A stretch of DNA of 8,839 nucleotides from JADLCX01 sp038251595 (GCA_038251595.1 JBBSBC010000161.1:1-8839), one strand, 5' to 3'. Shown: positions 1-6,117, counted from the first letter of the stretch. The notes: generated from the sequence alone by a model not told the origin. Made by a program: numbers and translations.

Positions 1-458
1 CGTGGCGCGGGAAAACGATTGAAGAAGAACATCCGATCGGAGTCGAAGGACCGGTAACGCGCAAATATTGCAGAAATGCATGTCGCGAGCTGGCCGAGCC
101 AGCACATGGGCTTATCAGACGCAATTGGCCGTGTAGTTGGGCAAGAACGCGAAGAAAGAACTGTTTGGGGGATTGGGAAACCGGTCCGAATGCAATAATT
201 TGTTACCCAGAGGGCAAGTGGTGGCAACTTGGCTATTGACCACTCGCCCAATATTCGCGATACTGATGCCCGTCGCGTCACCGGCATTCTTACCGGTCGG
301 TTTCGCGCCCATGGATTTCCGTAAAGGTCGATCCCATAAGCTCGAAGCCAGTTCGTAGGGGTTCGGTATGGGAATGGGATGTGTGTCCCGTCGGGTCGTA
401 AGGCGGCTCGTGAGCGGCTTTGGAGTGGCGAGTTGCCCGAGGTCGGATGTCCACGCAT
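1..458. other. Leader region without a confident gene
   Basis: No confident gene is seen here, and by eye the GC content is lower than in the flanking genes. One plus frame is open from base 3 to a TGA at 237-239. It would be the C-terminal 78 residues of a truncated gene ending in YPEGKWWQLGY, but its third codon positions are only about half G or C, unlike the genes in this window, and I do not recognise it. A second frame, open from base 1, ends at TAA 55-57 after a short basic peptide (RGAGKRLKKNIRSESKDR) that could equally be a gene tail. At 89-103 GCTGGC, CGA, GCCAGC forms a perfect 6-bp hairpin without a T-run. The rest is best read as the promoter and long 5' leader of the HU-like gene, with small imperfect hairpins around 376-420. 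Confidence 0.4.
236..264 (+). promoter_or_regulatory. Candidate sigma70 promoter for the HU-like gene
   Basis: TTGACC at 236-241 matches the -35 consensus at five of six positions. A spacer of exactly 17 bp separates it from GATACT at 259-264, which matches the -10 consensus at four of six. Transcription would start near 271 and give a leader of roughly 190 bases before the HU-like start codon. The match was found by eye. Planctomycete promoters often deviate from the E. coli consensus, so this remains a candidate. Confidence 0.35.
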
Positions 459-842
459 ATGGCGACAATCACCAAGAAGGAACTCATCGACCGAATCGCC
501 GAATCGGCGGGGTGTAAGCGGGTCGATGTGAAACGGGTCGTTCAGACATTTCTTGACCAGATGATCTCGGAACTTGGCCGCGGAAACCGGCTGGAGTTTC
601 GCGACTTCGGGGTCTTTGAGATTAAGGAACGCGCGCCCAGAGTTGCGCAGAATCCAAAAACTCTTGAGCGTGTGGATGTGCCCGCCAAGCGGACGGTCAA
701 GTTCAAAGTTGGACGGTTGCTGAAGGACCAGCTCGACACGGCGGAGTCCGCAAAAGAGAAGTCCGCGCCCAAGCCGGAGATCATTGTGCGAACGGAGTTG
801 GATGCGGGTCGGGCAGCGGCGCGGAAAGCTCCCGAGCGGTGA
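459..842 (+). CDS. HU/IHF-family nucleoid DNA-binding protein with C-terminal tail
   Basis: Protein of 127 residues, likely a dimeric DNA-bending nucleoid protein. Residues 1-91 cover the whole HU/IHF fold: helical N-terminus MATITKKELIDRIAES, the beta-strand core RLEFRDFGVFE (44-54), and the DNA-intercalating arm with N65-P66-K67 in AQNPKTLE, closing with KRTVKFKVGRLLKD. The conserved arm proline is present. HU proteins are usually about 90 residues, so the last ~36 residues, rich in Lys, Glu and Ala, form an extra tail of unknown role. The start was chosen because MATITKK is the usual beginning of this subfamily. An in-frame ATG at 447 has a GAGG only 4 bases upstream and would add MSTH; a TTG at 420 is less likely. 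It is probably transcribed alone, from the promoter near 236 to the terminator near 901-937. The family call is firm; HU versus IHF naming is not. Confidence 0.9.
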   Translation: MATITKKELIDRIAESAGCKRVDVKRVVQTFLDQMISELGRGNRLEFRDFGVFEIKERAPRVAQNPKTLERVDVPAKRTVKFKVGRLLKDQLDTAESAKEKSAPKPEIIVRTELDAGRAAARKAPER

Positions 843-900
843 GGCCCGGTTCGTGAAGTGGAAGTCCACGAAGCGGAAAATCGAACAGGCCACGTCAACA

Positions 901-937
901 GACCGCGCCCTTCAGCAGGCGTGGTCGTTGTGTTTTT
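901..937 (+). terminator. Rho-independent terminator after the HU-like gene
   Basis: GACCGCGCC (901-909) pairs with GGCGTGGTC (918-926) as a 9-bp stem with one G-U pair and an 8-base loop. A run of five T (933-937) follows after a short spacer. It sits about 60 bases after the HU stop codon. It lies in the 131-base gap between this gene and the convergent gene A, 48 bases past the stop of A. On the minus strand the stem is preceded by A-runs but not followed by a clear T-run, so its use by gene A is less certain. Confidence 0.55.
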
Positions 938-973
938 GGTGTGCAACCGCGCATCGTCGAAGGTGACGGCCAC

Positions 974-1558
974 TCATCGAAGGTCGGGAGGCTCGACCGG
1001 GTCGGCGTTCACGAGCGTGCCCGTATTGACGCGGATAGTGCCCATGCGCACGAACGTGTCGCCTTGCGACGTGGCGAGGCGGATGGTGGTGCGGAATCGC
1101 GCTGCGCCCGCGGCGGTGATGAAGTTGCTCTCGGGGTAATACTCCGCCGCGCCGGGCGTGGCGACGGGCGTATCGGTCACAACGAGATCACGGTGGATGA
1201 TGCGAGAGGGTGAATCAAACCTTTGCAGTCGGATGTGTTCGGCCGTCAAGCCCGCAGGAAGCGCGTCGCCATCCACCGAGGTGATTCGGATGGAGATGGT
1301 GGCCGAGGCTCCCGACGAGTTCGTGACCCCGACCAGAAACGCATTGACGCTCGGGAGGAACTCGCGTCCATCAATCACGACGGTTCGGGTTGAGGATGAC
1401 CATTGATGTTGCGCACGCTCAACCGGAAGCGCGGCGGCTATTGCGGTGCTTGACTCGCACAGTGAAACACTCGTTGCGACCATCAGGATCAGGGCGGCGA
1501 TGGGTGACCAGTGCTCGGAGCTGTTCGGCATGGCGTGGACTCTGCTTGTGCAAACCAT
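974..1558 (-). CDS. Secreted protein of unknown function, paralogue A
   Basis: Protein of 194 residues from the ATG at 1558. I recognise no domain. The N-terminus has a hydrophobic segment (SPIAALILMVATSVSL, about 18-33) and an AIAAALP cleavage-like site near 39-45, so it is probably exported by Sec; no lipobox is seen. The remainder looks like a beta-rich domain. It is clearly related to its upstream neighbour B: DGDALPAGLTAEHIRLQRF followed by SPSRIIHRDL (97-125) matches the same block in B, and the C-terminal FRTTIRL...GTIRVNTGTLV also aligns. Start choice: the ATG at 1558 is the last start in the TGATG repeat chain and gives the signal peptide an Arg. The ATG at 1531 (MPNSSEHW) would give 185 residues with no Lys or Arg before the hydrophobic core, and neither start has a clear ribosome binding site. 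The product acts with B or replaces it; function unknown. Confidence 0.7.
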   Translation of the reverse strand: MVCTSRVHAMPNSSEHWSPIAALILMVATSVSLCESSTAIAAALPVERAQHQWSSSTRTVVIDGREFLPSVNAFLVGVTNSSGASATISIRITSVDGDALPAGLTAEHIRLQRFDSPSRIIHRDLVVTDTPVATPGAAEYYPESNFITAAGAARFRTTIRLATSQGDTFVRMGTIRVNTGTLVNADPVEPPDLR

Positions 1559-1629
1559 CAGCTTGTGCAAACCATCAGTTTGTGCAAACCATCAGTTTGT
1601 GCAAACCATCAGTTTGTGCAAACCATCAA
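1545..1629 (-). repeat. Five tandem copies of a 17-bp repeat between genes B and A
   Basis: Five contiguous 17-bp units start at 1545, 1562, 1579, 1596 and 1613. The plus-strand unit is YTTGTGCAAACCATCAG: two units begin with C, three with T, and the last base of the fifth is A instead of G. There are no spacers, so this is not a CRISPR array. Each unit contains the imperfect dyad TTTG-TG-CAAA. The array begins exactly at the stop codon of gene B and ends in the start region of gene A (reading the minus strand). A 17-bp period is not a multiple of three, so it does not encode a repeated peptide in one frame. Confidence 0.97.
1556..1628 (-). promoter_or_regulatory. Chain of TGATG stop-start overlaps coupling gene B to gene A
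   Basis: On the minus strand the TGA of gene B (1628-1626) shares its A with an ATG at 1626. That ATG reads ATG GTT TGC ACA AAC TGA, and this TGA shares its A with the next ATG at 1609. The pattern repeats from 1592 and 1575 (the latter with AGC instead of AAC), giving four complete 5-codon ORFs (MVCTN x3, MVCTS). The fifth ATG (1558) lacks the stop because AGA replaces it, and it runs in frame into gene A. TGATG overlaps are known sites of termination-reinitiation in bacteria. That ribosomes step through all five is an inference, supported by the absence of a ribosome binding site in the unit or before gene A. Confidence 0.6.
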
Positions 1630-2165
1630 AGGACTGTCGAAGCGTCAATCACCCGCAGCACACCCATCGGAACGTTGCGGATCTGACCGTTGATTTCGAG
1701 CCGGATCGCGGCACGGAAGCGTGTGTTGGCGACCAGCCTGGGCGCGACATCCGCACCAAACTCGTTGTGACCGATCAGCGTGGCGATGAAGGCACGCGGC
1801 GTAAGGTCGCGCCGGACAACGCGGTGCGGCGAGGCGACGCGTTGCAGTCGCACGCGCGTGGCGGTGAGGCCTTCGGGAAGCGGCAAGCCATCGACCGTGT
1901 CGAGCGCGACGATGATGAGCGTGGGCTGCCGCAACGCGCCAACAGTCGCGGTGCGCACGGCGTAGTTCTGCACCGTAAGGGTGATGCGAACCTGCTGCCC
2001 TTCGATCTCGACGATGCGCTCGATAGGCGCAGCGGTCAGGGGGCTGACATCCGACGGGCCACGTGTGGATCGGATGGCCGCCGCGGCAGCGGGAGTTGAG
2101 GCAATGGTGAGCGCCGTTGCGGCGAGAAGAGCAGTGGTGGCGATGACCGCAAGGTGTCGGGACAT
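1626..2165 (-). CDS. Secreted protein of unknown function, paralogue B
   Basis: Protein of 179 residues with a typical Sec signal peptide: MSRHLAVIATTALLAATALT, then an Ala-rich region ending near residue 29 (STPAAAAA). The mature part is unrecognised but appears beta-rich, with alternating hydrophobic stretches (RITLTVQNYAV, PTLIIVAL). The block DGLPLPEGLTATRVRLQRV plus SPHRVVRRDL (92-121) and the end FRAAIRL...MGVLRVI are shared with gene A just downstream, so the two arose by tandem duplication. The ATG at 2165 is well supported by AGGAG at 2178-2174, 8 bases upstream. Its TGA lies inside the first unit of the 17-bp array and overlaps an ATG. It begins 151 bases after plsC, so it may have its own promoter. 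A role in the cell envelope or periplasm is possible; no function can be assigned. Confidence 0.82.
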   Translation of the reverse strand: MSRHLAVIATTALLAATALTIASTPAAAAAIRSTRGPSDVSPLTAAPIERIVEIEGQQVRITLTVQNYAVRTATVGALRQPTLIIVALDTVDGLPLPEGLTATRVRLQRVASPHRVVRRDLTPRAFIATLIGHNEFGADVAPRLVANTRFRAAIRLEINGQIRNVPMGVLRVIDASTVL

Positions 2166-2173
2166 GGGGCGTG

Positions 2174-2178
2174 CTCCT
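2174..2178 (-). promoter_or_regulatory. Ribosome binding site of gene B
   Basis: AGGAG on the minus strand, 8 bases before the ATG at 2165. It fixes the start of gene B and contrasts with paralogue A, which has no such site and probably depends on coupling. Confidence 0.75.
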
Positions 2179-2316
2179 GATTGGGTGCGAATCGGCGGGT
2201 TGCGCGCGTGGATCGGATGTGCGTCCTGACCCCTTCCCCCCTTCCCCCACCGGCGATTGCTCGAGCTTCAGGGCTGGCCCGTGTTCAACCGGCTCTTGGT
2301 GATACGGAAGCGGCGA

Positions 2317-3099
2317 TCAGTCGGTTGCGGGAGACTGGCCGGTTGCGCGAGAAGGGGCGGTTGCAGAAGCCTTTGGCTGCTTTGGTCCGCCCAGGAGGGC
2401 CTCGACGGCCTGGCGGCTCCGCTCGGCGACGATCGACCAGCCTTCGCGGCCATCGGGCAGGTCGGTAAAGGTCAGGGGCTTACCGATGCGGACGCGGATG
2501 CGCGTCGGGCTGGGGAGCTTGGCGTTGGCATGCAGAGCTTCAAAGGCTCCGGTGATGGCGCATGGCACAACCGGCACGCTGGAGTCACCGATGATCATGC
2601 CCAGCCCAGCCTTGAAAGGGAGCAACGCCCCATCGCGCGAGCGTGCGCCCTCTGGGAAGAGGATGTATGAGCAGGGCTCGCTGATGAGGCGGTCGCGCAG
2701 CTGCTTGAGCGCGTGCGGGCCGCAGTTCTTTCGCCACATGGGAAGAGCGTTAATGAACGCGGCGGAAAAGATGGCCAGCGGATCGGTATGGAAGAAGACA
2801 TCACCTGCCGCGACGGGGAAGATGCGGTCGCACGAGCGTATAGGCATGGCCGATGCGAGCACGAGCGCATCAAGATGACTGGCGTGGTTGGCGATGAGGA
2901 TGAAGGGTGGCTTGGCGGGGATGTGGTGCGAGCCTTCGACGCTCAGGCGGTGGTAGGTGCGCAAGTAGGCGCGAACCATGACGGACCACGTGAAATGGCC
3001 CGCGGTGTGGATGAGGCCGCTCTCGCGCTTGAGGCTCCTGGCCCGCTCGGCGGGCGAGAGTCCGTGGTCGTGCGCGGGTTCGAGCTTCCAGGGTTCCAC
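2317..3099 (-). CDS. 1-acyl-sn-glycerol-3-phosphate acyltransferase (PlsC family)
   Basis: Membrane-associated enzyme expected to transfer an acyl chain to lysophosphatidate, giving phosphatidate. The protein has 260 residues. The family motifs are present: NHASHLD at 71-77 (the catalytic H-x4-D, H72 and D77), FPEGARSRDG at 148-157 (glycerol-phosphate binding), and VPVVPCAI at 175-182. The hydrophobic segment PPFILIANHAS leads into the active site. The last ~25 residues (GGPKQPKASATAPS...) are a low-complexity tail. The start is GTG at 3099, two bases after the TAG of cdsA; no later in-frame ATG would keep the N-terminal helix, and upstream the frame only overlaps cdsA. Third lipid gene of the operon, supplying the substrate of CdsA. 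Specificity cannot be read from sequence; related acyltransferases (ornithine-lipid or lyso-lipid enzymes) share these motifs. Confidence 0.88.
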   Translation of the reverse strand: MEPWKLEPAHDHGLSPAERARSLKRESGLIHTAGHFTWSVMVRAYLRTYHRLSVEGSHHIPAKPPFILIANHASHLDALVLASAMPIRSCDRIFPVAAGDVFFHTDPLAIFSAAFINALPMWRKNCGPHALKQLRDRLISEPCSYILFPEGARSRDGALLPFKAGLGMIIGDSSVPVVPCAITGAFEALHANAKLPSPTRIRVRIGKPLTFTDLPDGREGWSIVAERSRQAVEALLGGPKQPKASATAPSRATGQSPATD

Positions 3100-3101
3100 G
3101 G

Positions 3102-4121
3102 CTAGTTTCCGCTCAAGATTCTGACCGGCTGTTCGATCCCGATACCCTGAAAGTAACCCACAAGATGGAACATGGCGGGCGCGGCGAGAAGCAGGCTGTT
3201 GCAGCGGTCGAGCACGCCGCCATGACCGGGGATGAGTGTGCCCATGTCTTTGATGCCGATATCGCGTTTGATGCTGGAGATGGTGAGATCGCCGAGTTGG
3301 CCCGCCGCGCTGATGATGAGGCCCAGCAGGACGAGGTTGCGCCAGTCGCCCATGGGTTGAGCGTTGAAGACGTACGAACCAATCCAGACGACAATCACGG
3401 TGGTGAGGAGAAGCGCGCCGATTGCGCCGGAGATGGTCTTGTTTGGGCTGGTCTGGGGCGCGAGCTTTGGGCCGCCGATGGTCTTGCCGACGGTGAAGGC
3501 GAGGACATCGTTTATGGCCACGCAGATAACCAGCAGGAGGAGCATGGGGCGGTAGCGTTCGTCGTTGGCGAAGTAAGACAAGTGGCCCATGCAGACGCCG
3601 AAGAAGAGAAAGGCGAGCGCGGCAAGCCCGACGCGCTGGATGTAGCCCTTGGGCCGATCGGCGAGCACTCCGACTGCGGCGATGATGACGAACGTGAGCG
3701 GGCCGAGCGCGACAAAGAGGCCGTACCAGTGGTCGAGCGCGGCGAGATTGAGCGTGATGATGCCAAGCGTGACGAGCGCGCTCATGGTCTTCTCGCGGAA
3801 TAGGCCCGTGGCTCGGGCAAACTCGCGATAGCACATGAGGCTGATGATGGTGATGAGGAGGATCGTCCACGCCGCGCCGGCAAGGATGGGCCCGAGGACA
3901 AGCGGGGTCATCACCACCCAAGCGAGGTAGCGTTTGATGAGTTCGCGCCGGAGGTCGGGCGAAACGCGACCCGCGGCCGAGAGGGCCGCGATAATAGAGA
4001 GGCCGAGCAGGAGGATGATCCCGACACCAATGGTCAGGCGCACGACGATGGGATCGTCGAAGGCGTGTGCGGTGCCGAAGAGACGCTGGTGTGCGGCGGG
4101 TGGGATGGAGAAGTCGATCAT
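3102..4121 (-). CDS. Phosphatidate cytidylyltransferase (CdsA family)
   Basis: Integral membrane protein of 339 residues, expected to convert phosphatidate and CTP to CDP-diacylglycerol. Several hydrophobic segments are visible (about 25-50, 66-95, 115-152, 163-183, 192-212, 231-252, 262-280). The family core includes INDVLAFTVGKTIGG (203-217), SPNKT (225-229) and QLGDL (275-279). The C-terminal signature follows: S282-S-I-K-R ... K291-D ... PGHGGVLDRCN (298-308). The signature normally ends D-R-x-D; here the last position is N308, and C307 is also unusual. The ATG at 4121 overlaps the stop of the preceding gene as ATGA, so translation is probably coupled, and no ribosome binding site is seen. 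The frame stays open further upstream, but that part only overlaps the transferase gene. The Asn variant may mark a subfamily working with the adjacent transferase. Confidence 0.9.
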   Translation of the reverse strand: MIDFSIPPAAHQRLFGTAHAFDDPIVVRLTIGVGIILLLGLSIIAALSAAGRVSPDLRRELIKRYLAWVVMTPLVLGPILAGAAWTILLITIISLMCYREFARATGLFREKTMSALVTLGIITLNLAALDHWYGLFVALGPLTFVIIAAVGVLADRPKGYIQRVGLAALAFLFFGVCMGHLSYFANDERYRPMLLLLVICVAINDVLAFTVGKTIGGPKLAPQTSPNKTISGAIGALLLTTVIVVWIGSYVFNAQPMGDWRNLVLLGLIISAAGQLGDLTISSIKRDIGIKDMGTLIPGHGGVLDRCNSLLLAAPAMFHLVGYFQGIGIEQPVRILSGN

Positions 4122-4801
4122 GCGTGGTTCTGACGCAGGATACTCGAAGCACGCCCAAGCCGACGGATGGCGGTCAGGATGCACCCGATGGTGATGAGCC
4201 AGAGTGCGGCGATCGGGATCGACCAGCCATCGCGTGAGACCGTGGGTTGCCAATCGGCGGGTGCGATGGCGGCGAAGAGTGCGACGAGGATAACGATGAA
4301 CATCCGTTGCTGCTTGGCCATCGGGCCGCGGTAATCCTGCGGCGCACCCGCAACTTTGGCCGCGGCGCGGATGTAGGCCACAAAGATGGCGGCCGAAGCG
4401 GCGGCCCACCCGAGGGTCGGGTTTGAACCTGTGGCGTAGCCAAGGCCAACAAGCGCGGCCGCATCGGAGACGCGATCGGGAACTTCGTTGAAGATCTGGC
4501 CAAGCGGAGATGCACGCCCGCTGTTGATGGCGACCATGCCATCGAGCATGTTGCAAAGAAGTCGCTTCACGATCAGAACTGCGGCACAGGCCCAGAGCAC
4601 ACGGGGCCAGGGGGCGGTGGCGAGCGGGGTTGTGGCGAGGGCCGCACCCGCGGCAAGACCAGCGACCATGCCGACGATGGAGATGGCGTTGGCGGAAAAG
4701 CCCGCGCGAGTGAGCGCACCAGCCGCACGTACCCAGACGGGGTGTGAGCGGGCACGGATGGGGCGGCGGTCGGGTTCAGGCGCGGAGGTGGTGCTGCCCA
4801 T
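4118..4801 (-). CDS. CDP-alcohol phosphatidyltransferase family protein
   Basis: Membrane protein of 227 residues, expected to transfer a phosphatidyl group from CDP-diacylglycerol to an alcohol (head group unknown). Hydrophobic segments lie at about 36-60, 66-80, 113-145, 167-182 and 193-213. The family motif D-x2-D-G-x2-A-R-x(8-12)-G-x3-D-x3-D is recognisable in altered form: N84-M-L-D87-G88-M-V-A91-I92, then G101-Q-I-F-N105-E-V-P-D109. So the first and third Asp are Asn and the Arg is Ile. D87, G88, A91, G101 and D109 are kept, and D113 follows in PDRVSD. This may be a divergent subfamily rather than a dead enzyme. It starts 13 bases after nadA and overlaps cdsA by four bases. Product (phosphatidylglycerol phosphate, phosphatidylinositol-type or other) cannot be told. 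Confidence 0.82.
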   Translation of the reverse strand: MGSTTSAPEPDRRPIRARSHPVWVRAAGALTRAGFSANAISIVGMVAGLAAGAALATTPLATAPWPRVLWACAAVLIVKRLLCNMLDGMVAINSGRASPLGQIFNEVPDRVSDAAALVGLGYATGSNPTLGWAAASAAIFVAYIRAAAKVAGAPQDYRGPMAKQQRMFIVILVALFAAIAPADWQPTVSRDGWSIPIAALWLITIGCILTAIRRLGRASSILRQNHA

Positions 4802-4814
4802 GGTGCGTCTGAGT

Positions 4815-6059
4815 TTAGTCGATCAGCGCGGCGGACTCGGGCTGGCTCTTGACACCTTTGGGCGCGGCACCCATGGGTGCCGACATGCTGAGCATGCGCT
4901 CGATGGCGATGAGTGCCCACGCGCGGGCCTCGGTGTGGACCGTTACACGGTTGACCACCTTGCCCGCAGCGAGGTTGTCGAGCACCCAGCAGAGGTGCTC
5001 CTGATCGATGCGGAACATCGTGGTGCAGAGACACTGACAATCGCTCAGGATTCGGACGTGGACGTTACGTGCCGCAGACTCGGCGGCGAGTCGTTGCACG
5101 AGGTGAACCTCGGTGCCGACGGCCCAACGCGAGCCCGGCCTGGCTTCGCGGATGGTCTTGATGATGAACTCGGTGCTGCCCGCGAGGTCGGATTTATCGA
5201 CGACTTCTTTGCTGCACTCGGGGTGGACGAGGATGGTGGTTTGGTCGGCCTTGGGTGTGCTGGCCTCGGCAACACGGATCTCGTCGCAATGCTCTGGACG
5301 GAAGAGTTTGTGCACCGAGCAGTGCCCGGCCCACAGAATGACCTTGGAGCGGAGGAGATGATCGGGCGATGTGCCGCCAAGTTCTTCGCCGCGGGCGAGG
5401 CGGCGGGGGTCGTAGATGCAGGTGTCGGTACGAACATCGAGCCCGAAACTCGCGGCGGTGTTTCGTCCGAGGTGCTGATCGGGGATGAACAGAACCTTGA
5501 TCTCTTCGTTTTTTTTGCGAGGCTCCGTGCCACCGGCCATGGCCCACTCGAACATACGAGCGGCGTTGCTGCTGGTGCAGACGGTGCCACCGTTCCGCCC
5601 CACAAAGGCCTTGATGGCGGCGGTGGAGTTGATGTAGGTGATGGGGATGATGCGGCCCTTCCAACGCCGGGCGTGGAGGGACTTGTGGATGAGGTCCCAC
5701 GCGACCAACGCATCGTCGTAGTCGGCCATGTCGGCCATTGAGCATCCGGCTGACATATCGGGCAGGATGACAGAAACACCTTCGGGCGTGAGCAGATCGG
5801 CGGTCTCGGCCATGAAGTGGACGCCGCAGAAGATGACGTATTTCGCACCCGCCTCGGCGACCTTGCTGGCGGCGAGTTGGCTGAGTTTGAGGGAATCGCC
5901 GGTGAAGTCGGCGTGGCGGATGATCTGGTCGGTCTGGTAATGGTGACCGAGGATGACCAGCGCGTGGCCAAGCTGTTGGCGACACTCGGTGATGCGCGTA
6001 GCGAGGCTGTCAGGCCCGGCTTCTAGATAGGATGAAGGGAGTGAGGGTTGCCAGAGCAC
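4815..6059 (-). CDS. Quinolinate synthase NadA
   Basis: Cytosolic [4Fe-4S] enzyme that condenses iminoaspartate with dihydroxyacetone phosphate to quinolinate, the precursor of NAD. From the GTG at 6059 the protein has 414 residues. Family features: ILGHHYQ (36-42), PDMSAGCSMAD with cluster ligand C106, INSTAAIKA (143-151), CTSSNAA, FIPDQHLGRN (191-200), WAGHCSVH with C247, HPEC (279-282), GTEVH, and SDCQCLCTTMFRID with the third ligand among C341, C343 and C345. Start choice: AAAGGAG at 6074-6068 stands 8 bases before this GTG. An in-frame ATG at 6125 would add 22 poorly conserved residues, has no ribosome binding site, and lies upstream of the likely transcription start. First gene of a probable operon with the phospholipid genes; nadB and nadC are not in the window. 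Confidence 0.95.
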   Translation of the reverse strand: MLWQPSLPSSYLEAGPDSLATRITECRQQLGHALVILGHHYQTDQIIRHADFTGDSLKLSQLAASKVAEAGAKYVIFCGVHFMAETADLLTPEGVSVILPDMSAGCSMADMADYDDALVAWDLIHKSLHARRWKGRIIPITYINSTAAIKAFVGRNGGTVCTSSNAARMFEWAMAGGTEPRKKNEEIKVLFIPDQHLGRNTAASFGLDVRTDTCIYDPRRLARGEELGGTSPDHLLRSKVILWAGHCSVHKLFRPEHCDEIRVAEASTPKADQTTILVHPECSKEVVDKSDLAGSTEFIIKTIREARPGSRWAVGTEVHLVQRLAAESAARNVHVRILSDCQCLCTTMFRIDQEHLCWVLDNLAAGKVVNRVTVHTEARAWALIAIERMLSMSAPMGAAPKGVKSQPESAALID

Positions 6060-6067
6060 CGAGGCGG

Positions 6068-6074
6068 CTCCTTT
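6068..6074 (-). promoter_or_regulatory. Ribosome binding site deciding the nadA start
   Basis: AAAGGAG on the minus strand, 8 bases upstream of the GTG at 6059. It lies inside the longer open frame that begins at ATG 6125, so it argues that translation starts at the GTG instead. Confidence 0.7.
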
Positions 6075-6111
6075 GGCGGCCGCTGTTGGTGGAGGGCGGC
6101 CGAGTGCAAGG

Positions 6112-6117
6112 ATTGTA
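6112..6117 (-). promoter_or_regulatory. Candidate -10 element for the nadA operon
   Basis: TACAAT on the minus strand matches the -10 consensus at five of six positions. It would place the transcript start near 6105, about 45 bases before the GTG start of nadA. No good -35 hexamer is seen at 16-18 bp, so the call is weak. The same TACAAT occurs again at 6228-6233 on the same strand. Confidence 0.3.

Noticed and set aside
1..458. tRNA or structured RNA in the leader
   Set aside because: I looked for a T-loop GTTCRA with matching arms and found none; the hairpins present are short and isolated.
542..973. Minus-strand frame opposite the HU-like gene
   Set aside because: Antisense shadow of a well-supported gene; the product is Ser/Arg-rich without motifs.
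1545..1629. CRISPR array
   Set aside because: The units are contiguous with no spacers and only 17 bp long; no cas genes are nearby.
1390..2099. Plus-strand open frames running through the 17-bp repeats, giving alternating peptides such as CANHQ and VQTIS
   Set aside because: The repeat has no stop in plus frames, and these frames lie opposite genes A and B, which have signal peptides, a paralogue match and (for B) a good ribosome binding site.
2317..4158. Long minus-strand frame that would make a 613-residue protein ending in PlsC
   Set aside because: Its upstream half lies in another frame of cdsA and is rich in Arg, His and Pro, typical of an out-of-frame shadow in GC-rich DNA. PlsC starts at GTG 3099.
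3102..4556. CdsA fused to an N-terminal extension overlapping the transferase gene
   Set aside because: The extra part is an Arg/Trp/Cys-rich shadow of the transferase gene; the ATGA overlap at 4121 gives a natural start.
4488..5741. 417-codon plus-strand open frame opposite nadA
   Set aside because: It is antisense to the unmistakable NadA sequence with all cluster motifs; its own product is low-complexity and unrecognised.
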